Shown here: positions 1 to 6,688 of the stretch, in pieces
Position numbering within the stretch: the first letter of the stretch is position 1
Layout of the letters: each line of letters opens with the position of its first letter
Source of the DNA: Dictyobacter alpinus
GTDB lineage: Bacteria > Chloroflexota > Ktedonobacteria > Ktedonobacterales > Ktedonobacteraceae
Assembly (NCBI RefSeq): GCF_003967575.1
Contig: NZ_BIFT01000001.1
Span: 434,001 to 498,000 of the forward strand
Direction: 5' to 3'
Length of the DNA: 64,000 bases
Translations under genes and position numbers: made by a program
Notes under the pieces: model-generated
Database searches by the model: none
Seen by the model: only the letters and a program-made list of their open reading frames with translations
Told to the model about the DNA's origin: nothing

Positions 1-126
1 CTACACCAGCCTGAAACGCGAACAACTACTATCATAATTGTCGTTCCACACCAGGCCATATGTCTTATGCATATGGTTGATAGCATCAAGCAGAAAAAGA
101 TAATTTTCCCAGGGAGACATGGACAT

Positions 127-1050
127 ATGTCACAGAAACCAACAGAGCCAACGCTCGCAGCCTTAGAGACTGAAAAAAACAATCCAGCTACGACCCATAT
201 TGACCAGATGAGCGGGCTAGAGATCGCCCGTGTGATGAATAGCGAAGATACACGGGTTCCTGAAGCCATTCAAACCGAACTACCATGTATCGGGCACGCC
301 ATCGAAGCCATCGCTAAACGCATGCGCCAGGGTGGACGGCTCATCTATATCGGTGCCGGTACATCAGGACGGCTGGGAGTGCTGGACGCATCTGAATGTC
401 CCCCAACGTTTAATACTTCTCCAGAACAGGTTGTCGGTATGATCGCAGGTGGCGCCCGTGCCATTACCAGCGCCATCGAAGGTGCTGAAGATGATCCAGC
501 CGCTGGAGAAGTAGCGCTCAAGGAACTTGATATTACTGACCGCGATAGTGTAGTAGGCCTGGCAGCCAGTGGCCGTACCCCGTATGTTCTGGGTGCAGTC
601 GCATACGCCAGAACACAGGGCGCGCTCACCATTGGAGTCGCCTGTAATGCTGCATCCCCACTAGAATCGGCGGTAGATATCATGATCGCACCAGTAGTGG
701 GACCAGAAGTTATCAGCGGCTCAACCCGCCTTAAAGCTGGTAGCGCGCAAAAAATGGTCCTGAATATGCTGAGTACAGGAGCAATGATTCGTCTTGGCAA
801 AACCTATGGTAATCTAATGGTCGATGTACGCGCCACCAATTATAAACTGGCTCAACGAGCAATTAAAATCGTGCAACTCGCAACCGACTGTGAGCGCGAA
901 CGGGCCGAAACTTTACTTAAAGAAGCCAACGGTGAAACAAAGGTTGCCATCCTGATGGCACTCACAAATCTGCCAGTCGAACAAGCACGTCAACAATTAA
1001 ATGCCCATGGACAAGTTTTACGCACCACACTAGATGCTTATCATGCCTGA
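127..1050 (+). CDS. murQ: N-acetylmuramic acid 6-phosphate etherase
   Basis: Cleaves the D-lactyl ether of MurNAc-6-phosphate to give GlcNAc-6-phosphate and lactate in cytoplasmic cell-wall recycling. The 307-aa protein is a single SIS domain of normal family length. The N-terminal TEKNNPATTHID block, the GAGTSGRLGVLDASECPPTF phosphosugar/catalytic block and the EGAEDD segment (second catalytic acid) are all visible. I start it at ATG 127, where GGGAG lies about 10 nt upstream and the protein begins like other MurQ; the frame also stays open to an ATG at 67, which would add 20 unconserved residues. A partner PTS transporter or MurK-type kinase is not in view, so the upstream context outside the window may matter. 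A strong hairpin follows about 230 bp downstream. Confidence 0.93.
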   Translation: MSQKPTEPTLAALETEKNNPATTHIDQMSGLEIARVMNSEDTRVPEAIQTELPCIGHAIEAIAKRMRQGGRLIYIGAGTSGRLGVLDASECPPTFNTSPEQVVGMIAGGARAITSAIEGAEDDPAAGEVALKELDITDRDSVVGLAASGRTPYVLGAVAYARTQGALTIGVACNAASPLESAVDIMIAPVVGPEVISGSTRLKAGSAQKMVLNMLSTGAMIRLGKTYGNLMVDVRATNYKLAQRAIKIVQLATDCERERAETLLKEANGETKVAILMALTNLPVEQARQQLNAHGQVLRTTLDAYHA

Positions 1051-1159
1051 TAGACTGGTCAGATATCATTTAATAGAAAAATAGAGATGAAAGAGCCAAC
1101 CAGCCCCTTCATTGAGAAACCCAGGCTAGTGTCTCCAACATCTCTCCCTATGGTGGAAA

Positions 1160-1256
1160 AGCGGGGATGCAAGGGGCGGCGAGCCCCTTGACTGGGGGTT
1201 CGAGGGCTGTGCCCCCGGCATCTCTCCCCCTCCCCGCCCGCGTAGCGGGCGAACCA
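1160..1256. repeat. GC-rich cluster of small hairpins between murQ and its terminator
   Basis: Three short inverted repeats lie back to back: arms 1171-1177/1183-1189 (AAGGGGC/GCCCCTT), 1204-1207/1211-1214 and 1236-1241/1245-1250 (GCCCGC/GCGGGC). The G+C content is well above the flanking sequence and no convincing ORF covers it. It looks like an interspersed REP-like intergenic element, but only one copy is in this window, so repetition elsewhere is an inference. Confidence 0.45.
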
Positions 1257-1279
1257 ACTTCGACAAAAGACGAGAGCAG

Positions 1280-1338
1280 CCAAAAAGCAGGAGGACCAGT
1301 GTGTCATATACTGGTCCTCCTGCTTTTTGGCCGCTTTT
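1280..1338 (+). terminator. Strong intrinsic terminator after murQ
   Basis: A 21-bp perfect stem (1280-1300 with 1310-1330, 9-nt loop) is followed by CCGC and a run of seven T. It sits between convergent murQ and the minus-strand membrane protein ending at 1340. The T run favours plus-strand termination; the stem itself would form on either transcript. Confidence 0.85.
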
Positions 1339-1339
1339 T

Positions 1340-2374
1340 TTATCCCTGGATCACAGGTGGCTTAATCAGATAGGTGAGCAATAAGCCGAGCAGACCACTC
1401 ACAACAATAGAACCAACCGATAGATGGATGGTCCAGATAACTCCTGTAGGAGTAGCAAATTGCAGGACCAGAAAGTAAACCAGGAAAAGGAGCATCGGCA
1501 CACACATCGCAAAGAGACGATAATTTGTCAGTTGCTTACTCGGATCTGGCCGCAACCACGCATAAGCCACATCCGTTAGCAATCCTGCCAGGCTAGCAAT
1601 CACAACACTGAGTACACTATCTCCCAACACCGCCATCATGATCGCTGTTACACCCCAGGAGAATGTAAAGAAACCCGGGAAAAGGCGCCAGCGTTGAACG
1701 GCAAAAAGCGCATACCCGGTCACAAGTACGGCTTGAAAATAAATACTGACCACAGCCAGAGATTGTCCTTTGTTGTCGCCTGTCGGTACATATGTTGGCC
1801 AGAACTGTGTCAATGGGTGAAAACTCGTCAGGATAATTGAGGGCAAGGCCATCAATAAGATCTGCGAGAGGACCAGATTTAGACGCTGCACACCTTGCAA
1901 AGTAGTGCCTGAGTTGTGATAGAGCGCACGATATGGGCTGGCTAGAAAAATACAACCACAAGCCATCAAAAAGAGATGGGTAGGGCTCATCTCAGCATCG
2001 ATATTCTGTTCAATGCCAAAGAAAATATGCCAGAACATATCCCCTACGCCTCCGATCGCAAAGCCAGCCACCGCCAGTACGGTCAATTCATAGCCCGCAG
2101 GAATAGCTTCACGCCACGAGGAAGTGCGCAGACGATTAAAGCAGATCACGCCCAGGAGAACCAGCGCGGTTGCCAGAAATCCAGAATAGAGCACCGCATG
2201 CCAGGGGGTAAAAAAGGTTTCCAGGCGGGCCAGATGGCTGTGTGCCCAGGCATCCAAACAGGCGCCTGCCAGAAACCACACGGTAGACAGGGCAAAAATG
2301 AGGTTAAAGCGAGATCCCTCAATTGTGGCTTTCTCAACCGTCAACGGATAACGTGTCGCAGCCTGAAGTTTCAT
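1340..2374 (-). CDS. Polytopic membrane protein of unknown function
   Basis: I do not recognise this 344-aa protein. It has about nine hydrophobic segments (roughly residues 24-44, 59-79, 94-118, 133-149, 166-186, 206-228, 237-268, 288-308 and 317-339), so it is an integral membrane protein. Polar residues sit in or near the first helices: DAWAHSH, FTPWHAVLYSG, GDMFWHIFFGIE and SPTHLF. Such buried His/Asp/Glu positions are typical of heme-, metal- or proton-handling proteins, but this is only a hint. GGAG lies 9 nt before the ATG at 2374. It is transcribed alone, with a 29-bp hairpin upstream separating it from the ATP-grasp operon. Confidence 0.8.
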   Translation of the reverse strand: MKLQAATRYPLTVEKATIEGSRFNLIFALSTVWFLAGACLDAWAHSHLARLETFFTPWHAVLYSGFLATALVLLGVICFNRLRTSSWREAIPAGYELTVLAVAGFAIGGVGDMFWHIFFGIEQNIDAEMSPTHLFLMACGCIFLASPYRALYHNSGTTLQGVQRLNLVLSQILLMALPSIILTSFHPLTQFWPTYVPTGDNKGQSLAVVSIYFQAVLVTGYALFAVQRWRLFPGFFTFSWGVTAIMMAVLGDSVLSVVIASLAGLLTDVAYAWLRPDPSKQLTNYRLFAMCVPMLLFLVYFLVLQFATPTGVIWTIHLSVGSIVVSGLLGLLLTYLIKPPVIQG

Positions 2375-2536
2375 TCAGCTATTCTCCAATCACCAGATAT
2401 CAACAAAACAAGCCTGATCAAACTATATTATCAAATAAGCAATCATACCATTTATACACAGAAATAGGATCATTGACAATAGTTACACGAATCAGGCTAT
2501 AGAAGTTTTTAGAGAGGACGTCTGAAAGATAGGTTG

Positions 2537-2598
2537 AATGCTGTTCAGGCGCTGGTAGGGAATGGTGCGCCATTCCCTACCAGCGCCTGAACAGCATT
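2537..2598. terminator. 29-bp perfect hairpin downstream of the ATP-grasp gene
   Basis: Arms 2537-2565 and 2570-2598 are perfectly complementary with a TGCG tetraloop. It starts 35 bp beyond the stop of the minus-strand ATP-grasp gene. There is no U-tract on either strand, so it may protect or process the 3' end rather than act as a classic intrinsic terminator. Confidence 0.6.
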
Positions 2599-2632
2599 TG
2601 CGTAATGCGATGTCCGATTGTTGCTGCTTTAC

Positions 2633-3979
2633 TTATGTCGTGGTTGGAGAGCAGACAGGCAGGAAGTAGGAGTTATCATCAAAAATTAACTTCTGGCAGG
2701 CACGCACACCAATTGCGGAAGGTGTTCCATCAACGATAAAGCAATTATGCACAAGGTTTACCGGTGTAAGTCCGGCTTCCGTTTGAATTGTGGTAGTGGG
2801 CAGACCTGCATATTGCTGATACACCTTGATCTGCTTATCATAAAAATTCCATTGACTGTGCTCAATCACCTCATGTTGATCAAGGATCGTGACTGAGGAG
2901 CCCTCGCGGCCATAGACCGGTTTGATGACATGCTGGCCGGTAAAGATTGGCTGGCCCTCGGCATCAAGAGGACTCAGATATGTGGGAAGCACATACTGCT
3001 CAATCCAGGCATGTTCTTCAGAGGTGAAGAGCTCACTCTCCGCCAGATGCAAGGCCCATAAGATGGCAACCAGTGCTTTATTCTGCAATACAAATGAAAT
3101 GGGTGGATTGATCACGGCCAGTTGCCTTTTACGGACCAACTCCATCAGGGCCAAACCAACCGGTGTGCCATCCACATCCTCATCCAGCATAAGATGCTCG
3201 GTAGGATAAAGCTTGTAAAGAACATCCACACGCTCGCCGTCGGCGGTAAACAGGCCGTTGCGGGTTACGCGCAATTCATGCAGACCACGAAACGAGGTTC
3301 GATATGGTACGTCACCCTGCTCCAGGAGGAGTTGATGGTAAAACTCCGTGGTGATACGCTCTTCTTTACGGTGAGCATAGGCGCTAAAGACGACTGAGCG
3401 CTCGCCTGACGGTTGAGGTTCAATCCAATCAAGACCGGCGGTAATAGCTGCGCGCACTGCCTGCACCAATTGTTGCTGACAATGCACATTAGGATCTGGT
3501 AGTCCAAAATCTGTACAGACCTGCCCATTCATATGGAATAGCTCAACAACAAAGGTAGGAGTCTCAGCATTAAATTCTAGCAGTTTGGGACCTTCTGCAC
3601 TCATGACAAATTCAAAGCGGCCACACATTACAGCAGGCATCTCTGGCATGACAATATGCACATACGGCAATGCGGATACAGGTATACCCATCTCAATGAG
3701 TGACTCGTTATCTGCTTGCTGGAGCAAGAGCGCTAGCCGTGTCATCAGGGTATAGAGGCGTGAAGAGGCGTTACGCAACGCCTCCGCATGCTCATGAGAA
3801 ATTTCGAGGGCTCCATAGACGGCATATTCTTCAACACTCTCGCCGGGCAGGGTTCCCCAGAATGTGGGGAACCGGTTATAATAGGCACGCCGCCACTCGC
3901 GATATGCCTGGGCGAAATGATTACCTTCAGAACCAGGGGTTATATTCAAAGGATCAGCCTCCCTCACCACCGCCTCCAT
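2633..3979 (-). CDS. Glutathionylspermidine-synthase-like ATP-grasp ligase
   Basis: A 448-aa protein of the GSP_synth/YgiC-YjfC type: ATP-dependent amide-bond formation, without the amidase domain of true Gsp synthetase/amidase. Visible motifs are RRAYYNRFPTFWG near the N-terminus, KLLEFNAETPT (the family's FNADTPT block), LYKLYPTEH, NPPISFVLQNKALVAIL and the ATP-grasp loop KPVYGREGSSVTIL. I start it at ATG 3979, with GGAGG 8 nt upstream inside the end of the preceding lipoprotein gene (26-bp overlap); the longer frame only adds a Val/Lys-rich artefact read from the Gly-rich repeat. Its substrate is unknown. By analogy with the E. coli ygiB-ygiC pairing it probably acts with the neighbouring lipoprotein, but that is an inference. 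It ends 35 bp before a long hairpin. Confidence 0.85.
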   Translation of the reverse strand: MEAVVREADPLNITPGSEGNHFAQAYREWRRAYYNRFPTFWGTLPGESVEEYAVYGALEISHEHAEALRNASSRLYTLMTRLALLLQQADNESLIEMGIPVSALPYVHIVMPEMPAVMCGRFEFVMSAEGPKLLEFNAETPTFVVELFHMNGQVCTDFGLPDPNVHCQQQLVQAVRAAITAGLDWIEPQPSGERSVVFSAYAHRKEERITTEFYHQLLLEQGDVPYRTSFRGLHELRVTRNGLFTADGERVDVLYKLYPTEHLMLDEDVDGTPVGLALMELVRKRQLAVINPPISFVLQNKALVAILWALHLAESELFTSEEHAWIEQYVLPTYLSPLDAEGQPIFTGQHVIKPVYGREGSSVTILDQHEVIEHSQWNFYDKQIKVYQQYAGLPTTTIQTEAGLTPVNLVHNCFIVDGTPSAIGVRACQKLIFDDNSYFLPVCSPTTT

Positions 3980-4508
3980 GTGCTCCTCCACCCTCTCCAC
4001 CACCACCTTCTCCGCTGCCACCTTTACTACTACCACCTTTACCACCACCTACGCCACCATTCCCATCATCCGCACCAACACCCTTTGCTCCAGCATTAGG
4101 ATGAACACCATCGTCGCTGGGTACCCAACCACCACGGTTTGGGATCCATAGATAATGTGAACCGCCACTACCCGTACAGGAAATTTGCTTTGTATCCTTG
4201 GGATTATTGGGAGTAGGACAGGGAGAATCATTGTTGCTACAGGCGCTAAGTGGTCCGAGCAGAGCCGCGCTGAGTCCAAGCACCGAAACAAAGCGCGCCA
4301 TATCAGCCGGGAGATGACGTACGCTTTTTTCAGGTGTTGCAACGACTGGCTTGAATACAACTTCTTTGATTACGGAGAACACGAAATTGTCAGATTTCGT
4401 GTCGTCTACCTTCTTGTCCTGAATATAATTTTCTGCATCCTGCATATCACTGGAATTCCCCTGTGATTTGGACTCCAGCAACCAGGAAGAACCTCTTCCT
4501 TCAGTCAT
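3954..4508 (-). CDS. Gly/Glu-tailed lipoprotein paired with the ATP-grasp ligase
   Basis: A 184-aa protein with about 70 polar residues, then a hydrophobic stretch (ARFVSVLGLSAALLGPLSAC) ending in a lipobox-like LSAC, a Cys/Pro-containing linker, an HYLWIPNRGGWVPSD block and a C-terminal tail made almost only of Gly, Ser, Lys and Glu. Layout and position before a GSP_synth-type ligase resemble E. coli YgiB (DUF1190), also a small lipoprotein with a long pre-lipobox segment and a Gly/Ser-rich end; homology is unproven. ATG 4508 was chosen because AAAGAGA precedes it by 6 nt; TTG 4532 and ATG 4514 are possible. An internal ATG at 4301 would give a conventional short signal peptide but lacks a ribosome site. 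The tail's codons supply the Shine-Dalgarno of the ligase gene. Confidence 0.75.
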   Translation of the reverse strand: MTEGRGSSWLLESKSQGNSSDMQDAENYIQDKKVDDTKSDNFVFSVIKEVVFKPVVATPEKSVRHLPADMARFVSVLGLSAALLGPLSACSNNDSPCPTPNNPKDTKQISCTGSGGSHYLWIPNRGGWVPSDDGVHPNAGAKGVGADDGNGGVGGGKGGSSKGGSGEGGGGEGGGAHGGGGEGG

Positions 4509-4615
4509 ATACATTCTCTTTTTCAATAACAATAATTAATAGGTATAGGGGAAGATTATAGCTCCCTTTAATAACAACGTTGCCGGAAGCCATTGATCAA
4601 AACAAGTGCCACATT

Positions 4616-4732
4616 TTAACTTTGCTGCTGCTTATCCTTGACACGCTTCAGGACACCTAACAGGACAATTGTCCCGAACCAGGCTCCAGTAATAAGCCAG
4701 TTGCGCTTCTTCGCACGTTTATCATTAAGCAT
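4616..4732 (-). CDS. 38-aa single-pass membrane peptide
   Basis: A short ORF starting at ATG 4732, preceded by GGAG about 6 nt upstream, and ending with TAA at 4616. The peptide is a highly basic N-terminus (MLNDKRAKKRN), one hydrophobic segment of about 17 residues (WLITGAWFGTIVLLGVL) and a basic/Gln tail (KRVKDKQQQS). This is the charge pattern of a one-helix membrane microprotein. It lies 108 bp before the lipoprotein gene on the same strand, with no obvious terminator between, so it may be the first gene of that unit. No family recognised. Confidence 0.6.
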   Translation of the reverse strand: MLNDKRAKKRNWLITGAWFGTIVLLGVLKRVKDKQQQS

Positions 4733-4858
4733 GCTACTCCTCGTTTCTGAGTATCTGAACACTATCCTATTACTATGACGCAACTAGATAAGCTACATAT
4801 AAAGCACGGTTGAGAAGATCGAACAGAGACATATCTCTATCAAAAGAAGAATTAAGGC

Positions 4859-4894
4859 ACAAAAAAGCCTACCTTACCGGTGGTAAGATAAGCT
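4859..4894 (-). terminator. Intrinsic terminator after the cysteine operon
   Basis: Stem 4866-4878 with 4882-4894 (13 bp, allowing G-U pairs, ACC loop), followed on the minus strand by six or more T. It lies 30 bp past the stop of the JAMM gene and separates that operon from the 38-aa ORF. Confidence 0.8.
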
Positions 4895-4923
4895 TTCAGA
4901 CTATGTTTGCTTGAGAGAAGAGG

Positions 4924-5349
4924 CTAATCGATGGCGATCTCTCCTTCAGTGACGCTACCTTGAGGATCAATTTTGAATACACGCGCATATGGATCGTCTG
5001 GATGATGACGGTGTGAAAAGATAATATACAGATAGCCACTACGTCTGGCATACTCGATATCACGCGCCGAAGGATAGGCTTCGGTAATTGGATGCGAATG
5101 ATAATAAATCAGATCCCCATCATACGTATCAATGTCATTGTAGATACGCACCATATCGCTCTCGCTGATAATCGAGAAATCATCGGGATGCTCGGCAACA
5201 TTGGCGGTAGGATAATTTTTCACTACACGCTCATCAACACTCCCAAGCGCTCCACAGGTCTCATCAGGATAGCCAGCACGAACATGCTCTACCATTTCTT
5301 GATAGAGGTTAGAAGGGATATGAATAACAAAACTTGCGTCCACTACCAT
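4924..5349 (-). CDS. mec: JAMM metalloprotease, CysO-cysteine hydrolase (Mec-like)
   Basis: A 141-aa Mov34/MPN/PAD-1 protein with a complete JAMM zinc site: Glu30, His84-Ser-His86-Pro, Ser94 and Asp97. In Mycobacterium tuberculosis the homologue Mec+ frees cysteine from the CysO-cysteine adduct, and the same gene set is present here, so that role is likely. The ATG overlaps the end of cysM by 7 bp, indicating translational coupling. Because CysO here ends GG-Arg rather than GG, the enzyme may also trim the last residue, as the JAMM protein QbsD does for QbsE in thioquinolobactin synthesis; that second job is an inference. Confidence 0.9.
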   Translation of the reverse strand: MVVDASFVIHIPSNLYQEMVEHVRAGYPDETCGALGSVDERVVKNYPTANVAEHPDDFSIISESDMVRIYNDIDTYDGDLIYYHSHPITEAYPSARDIEYARRSGYLYIIFSHRHHPDDPYARVFKIDPQGSVTEGEIAID

Positions 5350-6278
5350 AATACTTTTGCCTCTAACTCCTCTTCAATCTGCTCAACCGAACGGGTCCAG
5401 AGATCTTCGCTCAAATATTTCCAACCACCATCAGCCAGCAAGACCACGATTTTGCCTTGCTCCATACTACTGGCAACGCGCAAAGCCGCCTGTAAAGAAG
5501 CGCCACAGGAAGGTCCCGCGAAGATACCTTCTTGATCCTTCAACTGTCGAGTGCGACGAATAGAATCACCGCTAGTCACAAGAATCTTGCCATCTAATAT
5601 TGACTGATCAAGTACTGGTGGTACAAAACCATCCTGCAAACTGCGTAGTCCCTGCACACCCTCCCCCTGCATTGGCTCGGCGGCCACGATGCGGATAGCA
5701 GGATTGTATTCCTTCAGGCGACGCCCATTACCCGTCAGGGTACCGCCCGTTCCCAGGCCAGCCACAAAGACATCCAGATCAGGCAGGTCTCGGATGATCT
5801 CCACCGCAGTTCCATCATAATGAGCTCCAGGATTAGCCGGATTGCCATATTGATAGAGCATAACGTAGCGATCATCAGTCTTTGCCAGTTCCTTGGCCTG
5901 TTTGACCGCCCCATTACTTCCCTGGCTACCATCTGAATAAATGATCTTCGCGCCATAGAGTTCAAGCATCTGACGACGTTCACTCGTTACATTATCGGGC
6001 ATCACGGCTACAAACTGATAGCCTTTAATGCGCGCAATCATCGCCAGGGCAATACCTGTATTGCCACTGGTCGGTTCCAACAAAATCGAGCCTGGACGCA
6101 ATGTGCCGTTTGCCTCGGCCTCCTCGATCATCTTCTTAGCCACACGATCCTTGACACTGCCGGTAGGATTGTTCCCCTCGAGTTTGGCATAAATCTCTAC
6201 CCCGGGACGTGGGCTGAAGCTTTTCAGCTCGACAAGTGGTGTATTTCCAATGGTCTCTAACAGGCTGCCGTAGCGCAT
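5343..6278 (-). CDS. cysM: Cysteine synthase, PLP-dependent (CysM type)
   Basis: A 311-aa fold-type II PLP enzyme. NPTGSVKDR holds the Schiff-base lysine (Lys43), followed by the PTSGNTG substrate loop (71-75) and the GLGTGGTLTG phosphate-binding loop. Placement directly after cysO (12-bp gap) and before the JAMM hydrolase matches the mycobacterial cysM-cysO-mec route, in which the sulfur donor is CysO thiocarboxylate and the acceptor is typically O-phosphoserine. The acceptor (O-phospho- or O-acetylserine) cannot be decided from the sequence by eye; a cysE homologue lies elsewhere in the window. The C-terminal tail after GPSCGAS is of normal length. Confidence 0.92.
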   Translation of the reverse strand: MRYGSLLETIGNTPLVELKSFSPRPGVEIYAKLEGNNPTGSVKDRVAKKMIEEAEANGTLRPGSILLEPTSGNTGIALAMIARIKGYQFVAVMPDNVTSERRQMLELYGAKIIYSDGSQGSNGAVKQAKELAKTDDRYVMLYQYGNPANPGAHYDGTAVEIIRDLPDLDVFVAGLGTGGTLTGNGRRLKEYNPAIRIVAAEPMQGEGVQGLRSLQDGFVPPVLDQSILDGKILVTSGDSIRRTRQLKDQEGIFAGPSCGASLQAALRVASSMEQGKIVVLLADGGWKYLSEDLWTRSVEQIEEELEAKVLW

Positions 6279-6290
6279 GCGTCTTTTCTC

Positions 6291-6563
6291 CTAGCGTCCA
6301 CCCGCCATAGCAGGCAAAAGAGTAATGGTGTCATTAGCTTCTACAGCGGTCTCTAATCCCTGCAAGTAGCGGACATCCTGGTCATTAACATATACATTCA
6401 CAAAACGGCTCAGCTCTTGCTCTGGCTGAATCTGCTCCTTCAAAGAGGGATGGCTCTGATAGAGATTGTTCAGAACTTCAGCTAAAGTGCTACCCTGTGC
6501 GTTAACTTGCTTTGAGCCACCTGCATATGAGCGCAGTACTGGCGCCAGACGGATATTTGCCAT
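6291..6563 (-). CDS. cysO: Sulfur-carrier protein, CysO/MoaD/ThiS fold
   Basis: A 90-aa beta-grasp protein. It starts at ATG 6563 (AAGGGA about 10 nt upstream); the longer frame adds six residues without a ribosome site. The features expected of CysO are present: NIRLAPVLRSYAGG, LAEVLNNL, FVNVYVNDQDVRYLQG and a C-terminal LLPAMAGGR. Sulfur carriers normally end in a free Gly-Gly that is adenylated and thiocarboxylated. Here one Arg follows (GGA, CGC, then TAG on the coding strand), so processing is probably required first. It sits between the E1-like activator and cysM and should carry sulfur from the first to the second. Confidence 0.92.
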   Translation of the reverse strand: MANIRLAPVLRSYAGGSKQVNAQGSTLAEVLNNLYQSHPSLKEQIQPEQELSRFVNVYVNDQDVRYLQGLETAVEANDTITLLPAMAGGR

Positions 6564-6641
6564 GATTTCGGTTCCCTTCATAAAGAAATATTAATAACCG
6601 TAGGTTCGGTCCTTGCGGCCGATTGGTTTCCTACTTACCAG

Positions 6642-6675
6642 TAGTGGTGGTACTAGCGACTAGTTACCACCACTA
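6642..6675. other. Bulged hairpin between moeZ-like gene and cysO
   Basis: Arms 6642-6656 and 6660-6675 pair over 15 bp with one bulged T. There is no T run on the minus strand, so this is more likely an mRNA processing or differential-stability element within the operon than a terminator. Confidence 0.45.
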
Positions 6676-6688
6676 ATTACTTTACATC

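Noticed and set aside
3980..4048. N-terminal extension of the ATP-grasp ORF (Val/Lys repeat)
   Set aside because: Out-of-frame reading of the Gly/Glu tail repeats of the lipoprotein gene; ATG 3979 has a better ribosome site.
3954..4104. Plus-strand Pro-rich ORF over the same repeat
   Set aside because: Mirror of the Gly-rich coding repeat; no start site or homologue-like content.
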